From: Marinobacter mobilis
GTDB lineage: Bacteria; Pseudomonadota; Gammaproteobacteria; Pseudomonadales; Oleiphilaceae
Length of the DNA: 64,000 bases
NCBI RefSeq assembly: GCF_900106945.1
Contig: NZ_FNNE01000004.1
Coordinates: 248,001-312,000, forward strand
Direction of reading: 5' to 3'
The notes under the pieces were generated by a model, which did no database searches, had not been told where the DNA came from, and saw nothing but the letters and a program-made list of their open reading frames with translations. Positions 38,444 to 46,677 of this stretch are shown here, one piece after another. Every line of letters starts with the position of its first letter. Position 1 is the first letter of the stretch. The position numbers were made by a program, and so were the translations under genes.

Positions 38444-39556
38444 ATGACTATGAATCTGGGCCCAATGTTCGAGCCGTTTGAACTGAAATCCCTGACCCTG
38501 GCCAATCGCGTGGCAATGGCCCCGATGACCCGCAACTTCTCGCCCGACAATGTACCTGGCGACAACGTGGTGGAGTATTACCGCCGCCGCGCGGAAGGTG
38601 GCGTGGGCCTGCTGATTACCGAAGGCACCACGGTGAACCACGCGGCCGCCAACGGTTACCCCAACGTACCGGCCTTCCACGGTGCGGAGGCCCTGGCGGG
38701 TTGGAAGAAGGTGGTGGATGCTGTCCACGAAGCCGGTGGCAAGATCTTCCCGCAGCTGTGGCACGTCGGTTCTGTCCGCAAGGAAGGTGTCGAGCCGGAT
38801 CCGGCGGTGCCGGGCTACAGTCCTTCCGGTCTGTTTGCCCCGGGCAAGCACAATGGCAAGGCGATGAGCAAGGCTGATATCCAGGACGTGGTCACGGCGT
38901 TTGCCGATGCCGCCCAGGATGCCAAGGCCATCGGCTTTGACGGTGTCGAGATCCACGGCGCCCACGGCTACCTGATCGACCAGTTCTTCTGGGAAGGCAC
39001 GAATCAGCGTGACGACGAGTACGGTGGCTCGCTGGCTAACCGCTCCCGGTTCGCCATCGAGATCATTGAGGCGGTGCGTGAGCGGGTCGGCCCGGATTTT
39101 CCGATCATGCTGCGGTTCTCCCAATGGAAACAGCAGGACTACGATGCCCGTCTGGTGGCGTCTCCGGAAGAGCTGGAAGCCTTTCTGAAGCCGCTGGCGG
39201 ACGCCGGTGTTGATATCTTTCACGCCTCCACCCGCCGTTTCTGGGAACCGGAATTCGAGGGATCGGATCTGAACCTGGCCGGCTGGACCCAGAAGCTGAC
39301 CGGCGTGCCGACCATGTCGGTAGGCAGCGTTGGCCTGACTGAGGATTTCATCAGCGGCACGTTTGCCAGCCAGCAGGAATCGGTGGAACAGTCCGGTATC
39401 GACGAACTGGTTGAACGGATGAACAATCACGAGTTTGAGTTGATTGCGGTGGGCCGCGCCCTGCTGCAAGACCCGGAATGGCTGGTCAAGGTGAAGGAGG
39501 GGCGGCTGGATGAAGTCGAGCCGTTCGCCCGCAAGTCCCTGACCCAACTGTATTGA
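38444..39556 (+). CDS. Old-yellow-enzyme-family NADH:flavin oxidoreductase
   Basis: A 370-residue FMN enzyme. LANRVAMAPMTRNF begins the barrel, FDGVEIHGAHGYLIDQFFWEGTNQRDDEYGGSLANRSRFAIEI is the family signature, and the C-terminal LIAVGRALLQDPEWLVKVKEG holds the phosphate site. It probably reduces activated alkenes such as enones or quinone-like electrophiles. The ATG at 38444 has GGAG upstream. The divergent HxlR regulator fits an electrophile response. Confidence 0.88.
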   Translation: MTMNLGPMFEPFELKSLTLANRVAMAPMTRNFSPDNVPGDNVVEYYRRRAEGGVGLLITEGTTVNHAAANGYPNVPAFHGAEALAGWKKVVDAVHEAGGKIFPQLWHVGSVRKEGVEPDPAVPGYSPSGLFAPGKHNGKAMSKADIQDVVTAFADAAQDAKAIGFDGVEIHGAHGYLIDQFFWEGTNQRDDEYGGSLANRSRFAIEIIEAVRERVGPDFPIMLRFSQWKQQDYDARLVASPEELEAFLKPLADAGVDIFHASTRRFWEPEFEGSDLNLAGWTQKLTGVPTMSVGSVGLTEDFISGTFASQQESVEQSGIDELVERMNNHEFELIAVGRALLQDPEWLVKVKEGRLDEVEPFARKSLTQLY

Positions 39557-39609
39557 TCAGGCGGTATTGATCACTCCGTTTGTGTTTATCGAAGAGTAGA
39601 CGCCCCTTG

Positions 39610-39633
39610 CCCCGCCTTTTGGCGGGGTTTTTT
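39610..39633 (+). terminator. Intrinsic terminator after the OYE gene
   Basis: CCCCGCC, TTTT loop and GGCGGGG followed by six T. Confidence 0.9.
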
Positions 39634-39708
39634 ATTGACAGCCTTCGTCAAACCCCGGCATTCTGCGGGTTCGTCAGTTACCGTGTTCAATCCGTAACCG
39701 GAAGTCCG

Positions 39709-39813
39709 ATGTTCGCTCCAATGTCCGCAATCAAGTCCGTAAAACGCCCGCTGGTCCTGGTGGCCAAATGGCGCCGTATGGCTGTGGCTGCGGTTTTGGG
39801 AGTAGGTTACTGA
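39709..39813 (+). CDS. Possible 34-residue basic small protein
   Basis: The frame MFAPMSAIKSVKRPLVLVAKWRRMAVAAVLGVGY has five lysine/arginine residues before a hydrophobic end, with GGAAG seven bases ahead of the ATG. It could insert in the membrane. No family is recognised, and it may be non-coding. Confidence 0.3.
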   Translation: MFAPMSAIKSVKRPLVLVAKWRRMAVAAVLGVGY

Positions 39814-39833
39814 CGAATTAACCGTATTCCCGA

Positions 39834-39868
39834 AAGGCCGCAGCGCGTTAAGCCCTGCGGCCTTTTTT
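39834..39868 (+). terminator. Intrinsic terminator after the small reading frame
   Basis: GGCCGCAG (39837-39844) pairs with CTGCGGCC (39855-39862), followed by six T. Confidence 0.85.
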
Positions 39869-39923
39869 ATGGCGCGGGGCCAGTGGTCCGGAAGGAACCC
39901 ATCTATCAAGGAGAAGGAGTCTC

Positions 39924-40820
39924 ATGTCTGTCCCGGCAGCGTATCTGACGGTGGTCCTGGTCTGGGCCACCACCCCCATTGGCATCGCCCTGAGCGGCGC
40001 CACCCTCCACCCCATGCTGGCGGCAGGCCTGCGCATGTTGATCGCAGCGGCGTTGGGTCTGGTTCTGGTGCAGGTGCTGCGAATTCCCATGCGCTGGCGC
40101 GGTGTTGAACTGAAAAGCTATGCCTGGGCGCTGGTGGGTATCTTCGGTGCGCTCGGGCTCAGCTACATGGCGGCCCAGCGGGTACCCTCCGGACTGATTT
40201 CCGTGTTTTTCGGGCTGTCTCCTATGCTCTCGGCAGTGCTGGCGCAGTGGTTGTTGGCAGAGCCGGCCATGCCCTTGTACAAGTGGGGTGCCTGCCTGCT
40301 GGCGGTGGCTGGTCTGCTGGTGTTGTTCCGGGATGACGTGTTGCTGACGGCAGACATGGTGGGCGGGTTTGTAATGTTGCTGGTGGCGGTACTGCTGTTC
40401 AGCGTCAGTGCGGTGATGGTCAAGCGAACCGATGCCAGGCTTCATCCGCTGGCCCAGACCGTGGGTTCGCTGACCCTCAGTCTGCCGCTGTTCGCGTTGG
40501 CCTGGTGGCTGCTGGATGGCCAGATGCCGACACTTGACTGGGCCAGTCCGTCACCTTGGGCGGTGCTGTATTTGGCCCTGTTTGGCTCGCTGCTGGGGTT
40601 TGTCAGCTACTACCACGTATTGCAGCATCTGACACCGACCACGGTGGCGCTGATCACCCTGATTACCCCGGCCTTTGCCCTCTACCTCGGGTTTTGGCTG
40701 AACGATGAGGTACTGTCGCCGGCCCTGCTGCAGGGCAGTGGCCTGATCATGATGGGCCTGGCGGTGTTCTTCTTCGGAGGCTACCTGCGGGGGCGCCGCC
40801 GGGTGGTGGCGCCGTTGTGA
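39924..40820 (+). CDS. EamA/DMT-family transporter
   Basis: A 298-residue protein with ten membrane segments in two EamA repeats; GGLIS-like sequence VPSGLISVFFGLSPMLSAVLAQWLLAE is in the first repeat and LQHLTPTTVALITLITPAFALYLGFWLNDE in the second. AAGGAGAAGGAG precedes the ATG. Likely an exporter of amino acids or metabolites; substrate unknown. It is convergent with the TetR gene. Confidence 0.87.
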   Translation: MSVPAAYLTVVLVWATTPIGIALSGATLHPMLAAGLRMLIAAALGLVLVQVLRIPMRWRGVELKSYAWALVGIFGALGLSYMAAQRVPSGLISVFFGLSPMLSAVLAQWLLAEPAMPLYKWGACLLAVAGLLVLFRDDVLLTADMVGGFVMLLVAVLLFSVSAVMVKRTDARLHPLAQTVGSLTLSLPLFALAWWLLDGQMPTLDWASPSPWAVLYLALFGSLLGFVSYYHVLQHLTPTTVALITLITPAFALYLGFWLNDEVLSPALLQGSGLIMMGLAVFFFGGYLRGRRRVVAPL

Positions 40821-40851
40821 GGTCCTGCCGGTCCGCTTCGACAGGGGCCGG

Positions 40852-41496
40852 CTAACCGTTCTGTTCGAGGGCTGCGGTGAGCGCCTCGAATTCTTCATTG
40901 CTGAGCTGATCTAGCGTGGCACCGCGGAACTGGCGGTTAATGAAACGTTCGGTTTCTGCGCGGATGGCGTCACGCTGGTCGGGCTTTTCGATGTAGTCCA
41001 TGGCCCGGAACAGGATGTAGCGGATGGTCATGTGGGAAATCTCCCGCACCGTCTGTTCCGGCAGACGCCGCGGAATCAGGCCCTGTTGCATCAGATCTTC
41101 TGCCATCTCCCGGGCACTGGTATCGAGCTGGTTGGCCAGCGCCCGTCGCAACAGCGGTGACGAACCGTACAGTTCACGCACGGCCACCGTGGTAGCGGCG
41201 GGGTTCTCCAGAAAGTAGTTGTAGACAAACGTGACCGTGGTGGTCGCGGCCTGTTCCGATGACTCGGCCACCATGCGCAACTGCCGGACCCCGGTTTTCA
41301 TTTCGGCAGCGATATAGCCCAGTACCTGTAGGCCGAGGTCGTCCAGATTCTTGAAATGGCGATAGAAGGTATTGGGGTTCAGCCCGGCCTCTCGTGCCAG
41401 CTCCCTCAACCCCAGCGAAGTCAGACTGCGGGTCTCTGTGGCCAGCTTCAGCGCTGCCTGCACCAGTTTTAGCTTTCCGCCGGTCATGACGTTCAT
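40852..41496 (-). CDS. TetR-family transcriptional regulator
   Basis: A 214-residue regulator: the N-terminal HTH is TSLGLRELAREAGLNPNTFYRHFKNLDDLG, and the C-terminal helical region should bind a ligand. It is divergent from the monooxygenase gene and shares with it a 208-bp promoter holding three near-identical palindromes. Repression of itself and of the monooxygenase is therefore likely. Met1 at 41496 or Met4 at 41487 could be the start. Confidence 0.88.
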   Translation of the reverse strand: MNVMTGGKLKLVQAALKLATETRSLTSLGLRELAREAGLNPNTFYRHFKNLDDLGLQVLGYIAAEMKTGVRQLRMVAESSEQAATTTVTFVYNYFLENPAATTVAVRELYGSSPLLRRALANQLDTSAREMAEDLMQQGLIPRRLPEQTVREISHMTIRYILFRAMDYIEKPDQRDAIRAETERFINRQFRGATLDQLSNEEFEALTAALEQNG

Positions 41497-41549
41497 TGGG
41501 ACACCTTGTTGTCAGTTTGGGTCATTTACCCATGGTTTGCGTTTCCGAA

Positions 41550-41565
41550 GTATACAGCTGTCTAC
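41550..41565. promoter_or_regulatory. TetR operator candidate 1
   Basis: GTATACAGCTGTCTAC, a near-perfect 16-bp palindrome in the divergent tetR/monooxygenase promoter. Confidence 0.7.
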
Positions 41566-41573
41566 TTTCGGGT

Positions 41574-41589
41574 GTATACAGTTGTCTAC
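41574..41589. promoter_or_regulatory. TetR operator candidate 2
   Basis: GTATACAGTTGTCTAC, starting 24 bp after the first copy and differing from it at one base. Confidence 0.7.
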
Positions 41590-41596
41590 GCGTCAG

Positions 41597-41612
41597 GTAT
41601 ACGGTTGTATAC
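41597..41612. promoter_or_regulatory. TetR operator candidate 3
   Basis: GTATACGGTTGTATAC, starting 23 bp after the second copy; its outer arms GTATAC are perfectly symmetric. Confidence 0.7.
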
Positions 41613-41704
41613 CTTAATGGGAGGTCGGGCAACGGACTCCCAGGCACCATAACAAAAGTCAGGCGCTGCGGTAGCGGTCGCCAACGCAGATAACGAGGCT
41701 GATT

Positions 41705-43285
41705 ATGAACAAGCGCACCCGGATTGCCATTATCGGTACCGGCTTTTCAGGCCTGGGCATGGCCATCAAGCTGAAGCAGGCCGGTTACAACGATTTTGTG
41801 ATTCTCGAGCAGAGCGACGACATCGGCGGTACCTGGCACGAAAACCATTACCCGGGCTGTGCCTGTGATGTGCAATCGGCGCTGTATTCGTTCTCCTTTG
41901 AGCAGAACCCGAACTGGACACGAATGTACGCCCAGCAGCAAGAGATCAAGGCCTACCTCAAGCATTGTGCCGAGAAGTACGGTCTGAGCGGACATATCCG
42001 TCTCAACACCCACGTTGCCGGCGCCCGTTTTGATGAGCGCCGTCAGGGCTGGACCCTGGAGACCTGCGACAGCCCGGCGCTGTGGCAGTACATGCAGGAC
42101 AAGGGAGTAAAGCCGGGCGATACCCTCAACCGCAAGGACAAGGCGCTGCCGGCGTTTGAAACCCTGGAAGCCCAGGTGGTGGTGTCCGGTATGGGCGGGC
42201 TGAGCACCCCGGCGTACCCGGAGATCAAGGGCATCGACACCTTTACCGGCAAGAGTTTCCACTCTCAGGACTGGGATCACGATTACGATTTCAAGGGCAA
42301 GCGGGTGGCGGTCATCGGCACCGGCGCGAGTGCCATCCAGTTCGTGCCAGAAGTGGCCAAAGAGGCCGGCCAGCTCGACCTGTACCAGCGTACCCCGCCC
42401 TGGATCATGCCTAAGCCGGACCGTGAGATCAGTGCTGTCGAGCGGTTGGCGTTCCGTAAGGTGCCGCAGACCCTCAATGCCCTGCGCAACTCCATATACT
42501 GGTACCTGGAAGCCCGGGTGTTGGGTTTTGTCGGCAACCCGCGCATTCTCAAGCTGGGTGAGCTGCAGGCCCGCCGGTACATTCGCAGCCAGATCAAGGA
42601 TCCGGTTCTGCGTCGCAAGGTCACCCCGGATTTCCACTTTGGCTGCAAGCGGGTGTTGATCTCCAACAACTACTACCCGGCCCTGGCCCAGGACAATGTC
42701 GATGTGCTCACCGATGGCATTCGCGAAGTGCGTGGCAACGTCATTGTGGATAACAACGGGGTGGAGCGGGAAGTGGACTGTATTATCTACGGCACCGGCT
42801 TCAAGGCTCAGGATCCAGTGCCCCGCGGCATGATCTCCGGCCGTGGCGGCCAGGACCTGCTGGCGGCCTGGCAGGGTGGGGCGGAAGCCTACAAAGGCAC
42901 CACCATTGCCGGTTTCCCCAACCTGTTCATGCTGATGGGCCCCAACACCGGTCTGGGCCACAGCTCCATGGTGTATATGATTGAATCGCAGATCCAGTAT
43001 GTGCTCGACGCCCTCAAGCGGATGGATCACAAGGGCTGGCAGAGCGTGGAAGTGAAGGCCGGGGCCCAAGCGGCGTATAACGCCTCGCTGCAGTCGAAAC
43101 TGGGGGATTCGGTCTGGCAGACCGGCTGCAAGAGCTGGTACGTCAATGAAAATGGCAAGAACACCACCCTGTGGCCGGGCTTCACCTGGCAGTTCCGTCA
43201 GCAGACCCGTCGTTTCGATGCGAGTCAGTATGACTGTGTTCGTGACGTGAGTTATGCCCCTGAAGCGGTATCTGCAACCGCCTGA
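41705..43285 (+). CDS. Flavin-containing monooxygenase of Baeyer-Villiger type
   Basis: A 526-residue enzyme. The N-terminal FAD loop is GTGFSGLGMAIKLKQAG, and FTGKSFHSQDWDHD (about residues 180-193) matches the Baeyer-Villiger fingerprint FxGxxxHxxxW. The NADPH loop VIGTGASAIQFVPEVA follows it. Such enzymes insert oxygen next to ketones to give esters or lactones. The TetR gene and three operators upstream suggest substrate-triggered induction. Substrate unknown; ketones from alkane or terpenoid breakdown are reasonable guesses. Confidence 0.88.
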   Translation: MNKRTRIAIIGTGFSGLGMAIKLKQAGYNDFVILEQSDDIGGTWHENHYPGCACDVQSALYSFSFEQNPNWTRMYAQQQEIKAYLKHCAEKYGLSGHIRLNTHVAGARFDERRQGWTLETCDSPALWQYMQDKGVKPGDTLNRKDKALPAFETLEAQVVVSGMGGLSTPAYPEIKGIDTFTGKSFHSQDWDHDYDFKGKRVAVIGTGASAIQFVPEVAKEAGQLDLYQRTPPWIMPKPDREISAVERLAFRKVPQTLNALRNSIYWYLEARVLGFVGNPRILKLGELQARRYIRSQIKDPVLRRKVTPDFHFGCKRVLISNNYYPALAQDNVDVLTDGIREVRGNVIVDNNGVEREVDCIIYGTGFKAQDPVPRGMISGRGGQDLLAAWQGGAEAYKGTTIAGFPNLFMLMGPNTGLGHSSMVYMIESQIQYVLDALKRMDHKGWQSVEVKAGAQAAYNASLQSKLGDSVWQTGCKSWYVNENGKNTTLWPGFTWQFRQQTRRFDASQYDCVRDVSYAPEAVSATA

Positions 43286-43320
43286 TCAGAGTGCCAGGCC
43301 GATGGCCTGTTGCAGCGCTT

Positions 43321-43347
43321 GCCGGGGTTCGCCCCGGCTTTTTTTTT
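43321..43347 (+). terminator. Intrinsic terminator after the monooxygenase
   Basis: GCCGGGG and CCCCGGC form the stem around a short loop, followed by nine T. Confidence 0.9.
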
Positions 43348-43437
43348 GCCTGCTGGAAAGTTCCGAACGACGCTTGGCAGGCGCCCTTGGCGCTGTTTAT
43401 GATGCGACCGTGCCCCTCACTTTGCCAGGAATTGTCC

Positions 43438-43992
43438 ATGTCCTTTGACACCACGGAACACAACCGCCAGCGTTTCTGCTTCGACGGCGTCGAGTCGGTG
43501 TGGTTGTTTGGCTACGGTTCGCTGATTTACAAGGTGGATTTTCCATTCCTCGAGCAGCGTCCGGCGATGATTCACGGCTGGGTACGACGGTTCTGGCAGG
43601 GTTCCCATGATCATCGCGGTACTCCGGATGCCCCGGGCCGGGTGGTGACGCTGATCGAACAACCGGGCGCCCGCTGCCGGGGCGTGGCTTACCGGATTGC
43701 GCCCGACGTGTTCGAGCAGCTGGATGAGCGCGAGAAGAACGGGTACCTGCGCTTTACCACTACCCTGAGTTTTGACGATGGCCGTTGCGACGAGGGGCTG
43801 GTGTACATCGCCGACGAGCACAATGCGGCGTTTCTCGGCCCTGCCCACGAAGCGGACATTGCCCGCCAGATAGCCGTCTCCAGCGGCCCCAGCGGTCACA
43901 ACGACGAGTACCTGCTCAAGCTGGCGGATGCCCTGCGTCACCTGGGGGACGACGATCCCCACGTCTTCGCCATCGAAGGTTACCTGCGTTAA
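43438..43992 (+). CDS. ChaC-type gamma-glutamylcyclotransferase
   Basis: A 184-residue protein with WLFGYGSLIYKVDFPF (the substrate-binding YGSL motif) and RRFWQGSHDHRGTPDAPGRVVTL, typical of ChaC, plus ERE-like catalytic glutamate in DEREKNGY. ChaC enzymes split glutathione into 5-oxoproline and cysteinylglycine. The ATG at 43438 is preferred over an upstream in-frame ATG at 43291 that lies before the previous gene's terminator. Its stop overlaps the stop of the convergent AraC gene. Confidence 0.9.
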   Translation: MSFDTTEHNRQRFCFDGVESVWLFGYGSLIYKVDFPFLEQRPAMIHGWVRRFWQGSHDHRGTPDAPGRVVTLIEQPGARCRGVAYRIAPDVFEQLDEREKNGYLRFTTTLSFDDGRCDEGLVYIADEHNAAFLGPAHEADIARQIAVSSGPSGHNDEYLLKLADALRHLGDDDPHVFAIEGYLR

Positions 43993-44900
43993 CCGCGGAT
44001 GCCCGCCTGCTCCCGATAGGCCGTCGGGGTAAGGCCATAGCGCTTGCGGAAAGCCCGGCTGAACTGGCTGGAGTCATTGAAACCACAGGCGAGCGCGATG
44101 GCCGTGATCTTGTTGGCGGGATGGCGTAACTGGGCTTTGGCCCGGATCAGCCGCTGTTCCTGAACATACTGATACGGTGCACAGCCAAAGGTGGCACGGA
44201 ACAGGCGGGCAAAGTGGTAGGGGCTGAGATTGACCCAGGCGGCCATACCCGCCAGCGTCAGCGGCTGGTCCAGGTGCCCGTCGATGCGTTCCTCCAGCAG
44301 GCGCCGGTAACGACGGGACAGCTGGCCGGTCACCTCGGGCGCGGCCTGCTGCACGGTGGAATGCTGGCTGACGATCTGTACCAGCAGCCACTGGCTAAGG
44401 TGGTCCATGGCCAGGGTTTGCCCGGCGGCCTGCCAGTCGCTCTGCGCAAGCAGCTGGCCGCTCTGGGCCAGTATCGGATCGTTACCATGGTAGAGCTCGT
44501 TCAGCCGTACCTGCTCCGGTTCGCAGTCCCAGGTCTCGGCCGCGCAGCGGGCAATATCCCGGTCGCTGAAATACAGGTGGAAAAATTCGAAGGGGCCGTC
44601 AATCAGCCAGCTGGAACGGCTACCGGCAGGGAACAGGCAGGCGGCGCCGGGAAAGCCATGGCTGACGGCCTGGCCGTTGACGAGTCGGGAAGCCTTGTCG
44701 CCGCGCTGGGTGTAGATACTGAGGGCGTGGTGGCTGGGACGTTCGTAATGAATCAGGCCCTTACGGTTCTGCCAATGGGCCAGGGCCCGGCCCTGGCCAA
44801 GCTCCAGTACCCGTCTGGGGGCAACGCCGGCCGCTCGCAGGGTGTCTGCAATATCGTGACGCTGGGATTCAGGCTGTGGTGATCTGGCATTGGTTGTCAT
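43989..44900 (-). CDS. AraC-family transcriptional regulator
   Basis: A 303-residue regulator with a cupin-like N-terminal sensor (YERPSHHALSIYTQRGDKASRLV) and a C-terminal double HTH (LAGMAAWVNLSPYHFARLFRATFGCAPYQYV and ITAIALACGFNDSSQFSRAFRKRYGLTP). The ATG at 44900 follows GAGGCCTCCG; longer in-frame starts have a poor leader. It is divergent from the DMT transporter at 45012, its probable target. Confidence 0.87.
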   Translation of the reverse strand: MTTNARSPQPESQRHDIADTLRAAGVAPRRVLELGQGRALAHWQNRKGLIHYERPSHHALSIYTQRGDKASRLVNGQAVSHGFPGAACLFPAGSRSSWLIDGPFEFFHLYFSDRDIARCAAETWDCEPEQVRLNELYHGNDPILAQSGQLLAQSDWQAAGQTLAMDHLSQWLLVQIVSQHSTVQQAAPEVTGQLSRRYRRLLEERIDGHLDQPLTLAGMAAWVNLSPYHFARLFRATFGCAPYQYVQEQRLIRAKAQLRHPANKITAIALACGFNDSSQFSRAFRKRYGLTPTAYREQAGIRG

Positions 44901-45011
44901 CGGAGGCCTCCGCAAGAATGATCCACCCTTGCGCAGGATCTGACAAGTGCTCATGACGGTGAGCGGGTAGAGTGAGGGTCTTGCCAGAACTGACGCAAAG
45001 GAGTGATGACC

Positions 45012-45932
45012 ATGCCGGTGAGCGTGCACTATGCGGTGACTGTCCTGATCTGGGGGCTGACCTGGACAGCGATTCGGCTGCAGGTCGAAAGCGCAGCGGT
45101 GGATCTGGCGGTGTTTTATCGCTTCGTCATGGCGTCCGCCGTGGCCCTGGGCCTGCTGGCGTTGTTACGCCGCCTGCCGCGGCTGAACCTGGCCCAGCAT
45201 GGCTGGCTGCTGTTGCAGGGACTGACCCTGTACAGCGTGAATTTCCTGCTGATTTACCGGGCGGCTGAAAATATGACCAGCGGTCTGCTGGCGGTCATTT
45301 TCTCGCTGGCGGCGCTGTTTAATGCCATCAATGGCTGGCTGTGGATGCGTCAGCGGCCGCACGTACGCCTGTATCCGGCAATGGTACTGGGCGTAAGCGG
45401 GGTGGCTTTGCTGTTCTGGCATGACCTCCGTTTGGGCAACGCCTCGCTGGCGAGCATTCTGTTTGCGGTCGCGGGCACCTTCTGGTTTTCCATGGGTAAC
45501 CTGATCAGTGTCAGGGTGCGTGAGGCAGGAATCCCCCTGCTCGTGGCCAACGCCTGGGCCATGGTCTACGGAGCGGTGATCCTGGGCATCTGGTGCCTGA
45601 TTCAGGGCGTAACCTGGACCCTGCCGGACTCTGCGGTGTTCTGGGGGGCAACCCTGTTCCTGGCCGTGCCGGGATCGATTGTGGCGTTCTATTGCTACCT
45701 CACGGTGATTCAGACCCTGGGGGCTGATCGTGCGGGCTACGCGACCGTACTGTTCCCGGTGGTGGCGCTGTCGGTGTCGACCTGGCTGGAAGGCTTCGAC
45801 TGGACCCTGACGGCCATCGCCGGTGCGGGACTGGCGCTGTTGGGCAATCTGGTATTGTTTGGCCGGCGGCCACAGTGGCTGGCCCGCAGGGCACCGGCGC
45901 AGGTTTCAGGTACCGGCCCTGACATAGGTTAA
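45012..45932 (+). CDS. EamA/DMT-family transporter
   Basis: A 306-residue ten-segment transporter; WGLTWTAIRLQVESAAVDLAVFYRF and the second-repeat TVIQTLGADRAGYATVLFPVVALSVSTWLEG are typical. AAAGGAG ends nine bases ahead of the ATG at 45012, so I prefer it over the ATG at 45006. Probably an exporter controlled by the divergent AraC protein. The name of the substrate is not inferable. Confidence 0.86.
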   Translation: MPVSVHYAVTVLIWGLTWTAIRLQVESAAVDLAVFYRFVMASAVALGLLALLRRLPRLNLAQHGWLLLQGLTLYSVNFLLIYRAAENMTSGLLAVIFSLAALFNAINGWLWMRQRPHVRLYPAMVLGVSGVALLFWHDLRLGNASLASILFAVAGTFWFSMGNLISVRVREAGIPLLVANAWAMVYGAVILGIWCLIQGVTWTLPDSAVFWGATLFLAVPGSIVAFYCYLTVIQTLGADRAGYATVLFPVVALSVSTWLEGFDWTLTAIAGAGLALLGNLVLFGRRPQWLARRAPAQVSGTGPDIG

Positions 45933-46003
45933 GGTGCGTACGGACAGGTTCGGCAGGTCGGAGTAGCATCCCGTTTTGCCTTTTGAGAGTGCCGAAACCC
46001 GCC

Positions 46004-46651
46004 ATGATGTCCGAATTTCTCCCCACCTACCTGAGCAGTGCCGTTCGCTTTCTTTTCCTGTTGGCGCCTTTCTTTGTGGTCACCATGTTCCTGGCGCTGA
46101 CCCGGGGCCAGCCGGCGTCCGAGAAGAATTCCATCATTCGCCGTGCCAGCTTTTCTGCGCTGGTGCTGGGGCTGGTGCTGTTCTTCGCCGGCCCGCTGTT
46201 GTTTGAGGCCATCGGTATTACCCTGAACTCGTTTCGCATTGGTGCCGGGTCGTTGCTGTTTCTCACGGCGATCAGCCTGGTCAACAGCGGCACTCGTAAC
46301 CATGCCACCTGCCTGCCTCAGGAAGACCGTGACGACATCGCCGTGGTGCCGATGGCGATTCCGGTCATCATCGGACCTGCCACCATTGGTGCCATCCTGG
46401 TCTACGGTGCGGAACTGAAATCGGTGCCGGAGATTGCCGGCGGTGTTCTGGGGATGATCACCGCGTTGCTGGTGCTGACTGTATTGCTGTTCCTGTCCGG
46501 TTATCTGGAGCGGGCGTTGGGCAAGACCGGGCTGAACATCCTCTCCAAGGTCAGCGGCCTGATCCTGTCGGCGATGGCAGCGGAGATTGTACTGACCGGG
46601 ATCAGCGGCTTCATTCAGGCGGCCGGGCTGGCCTCCACTTTTCCTGCTTAA
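46004..46651 (+). CDS. MarC-family membrane protein
   Basis: A 215-residue protein with six membrane segments: FLFLLAPFFVVTMFLALTRG, LVLFFAGPLLFEAIGITLNSFRIGAGSLLFLTAISLV and VPMAIPVIIGPATIGAILVYG are conserved MarC stretches. Despite the historical name, family members have no proven drug-efflux role. Two adjacent ATGs (46004, 46007) both lack a strong ribosome site. It is convergent with the siderophore ATPase gene. Confidence 0.87.
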   Translation: MMSEFLPTYLSSAVRFLFLLAPFFVVTMFLALTRGQPASEKNSIIRRASFSALVLGLVLFFAGPLLFEAIGITLNSFRIGAGSLLFLTAISLVNSGTRNHATCLPQEDRDDIAVVPMAIPVIIGPATIGAILVYGAELKSVPEIAGGVLGMITALLVLTVLLFLSGYLERALGKTGLNILSKVSGLILSAMAAEIVLTGISGFIQAAGLASTFPA

Positions 46652-46677
46652 CGAGGTAGACCCCGCCCATCCCCAAG

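Larger units (their letters stand above)
39635..39868 (+). other. Possible independent short transcript
   Basis: A perfect TTGACA at 39635-39640 comes directly after the OYE terminator, with a weak CATTCT 18 bases later. A second intrinsic terminator ends the segment at 39868. The unit, about 200 nt, lies in the 367-bp gap 39557-39923 and holds only one tiny reading frame. It may be a small RNA or the message for a small protein. Confidence 0.4.
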
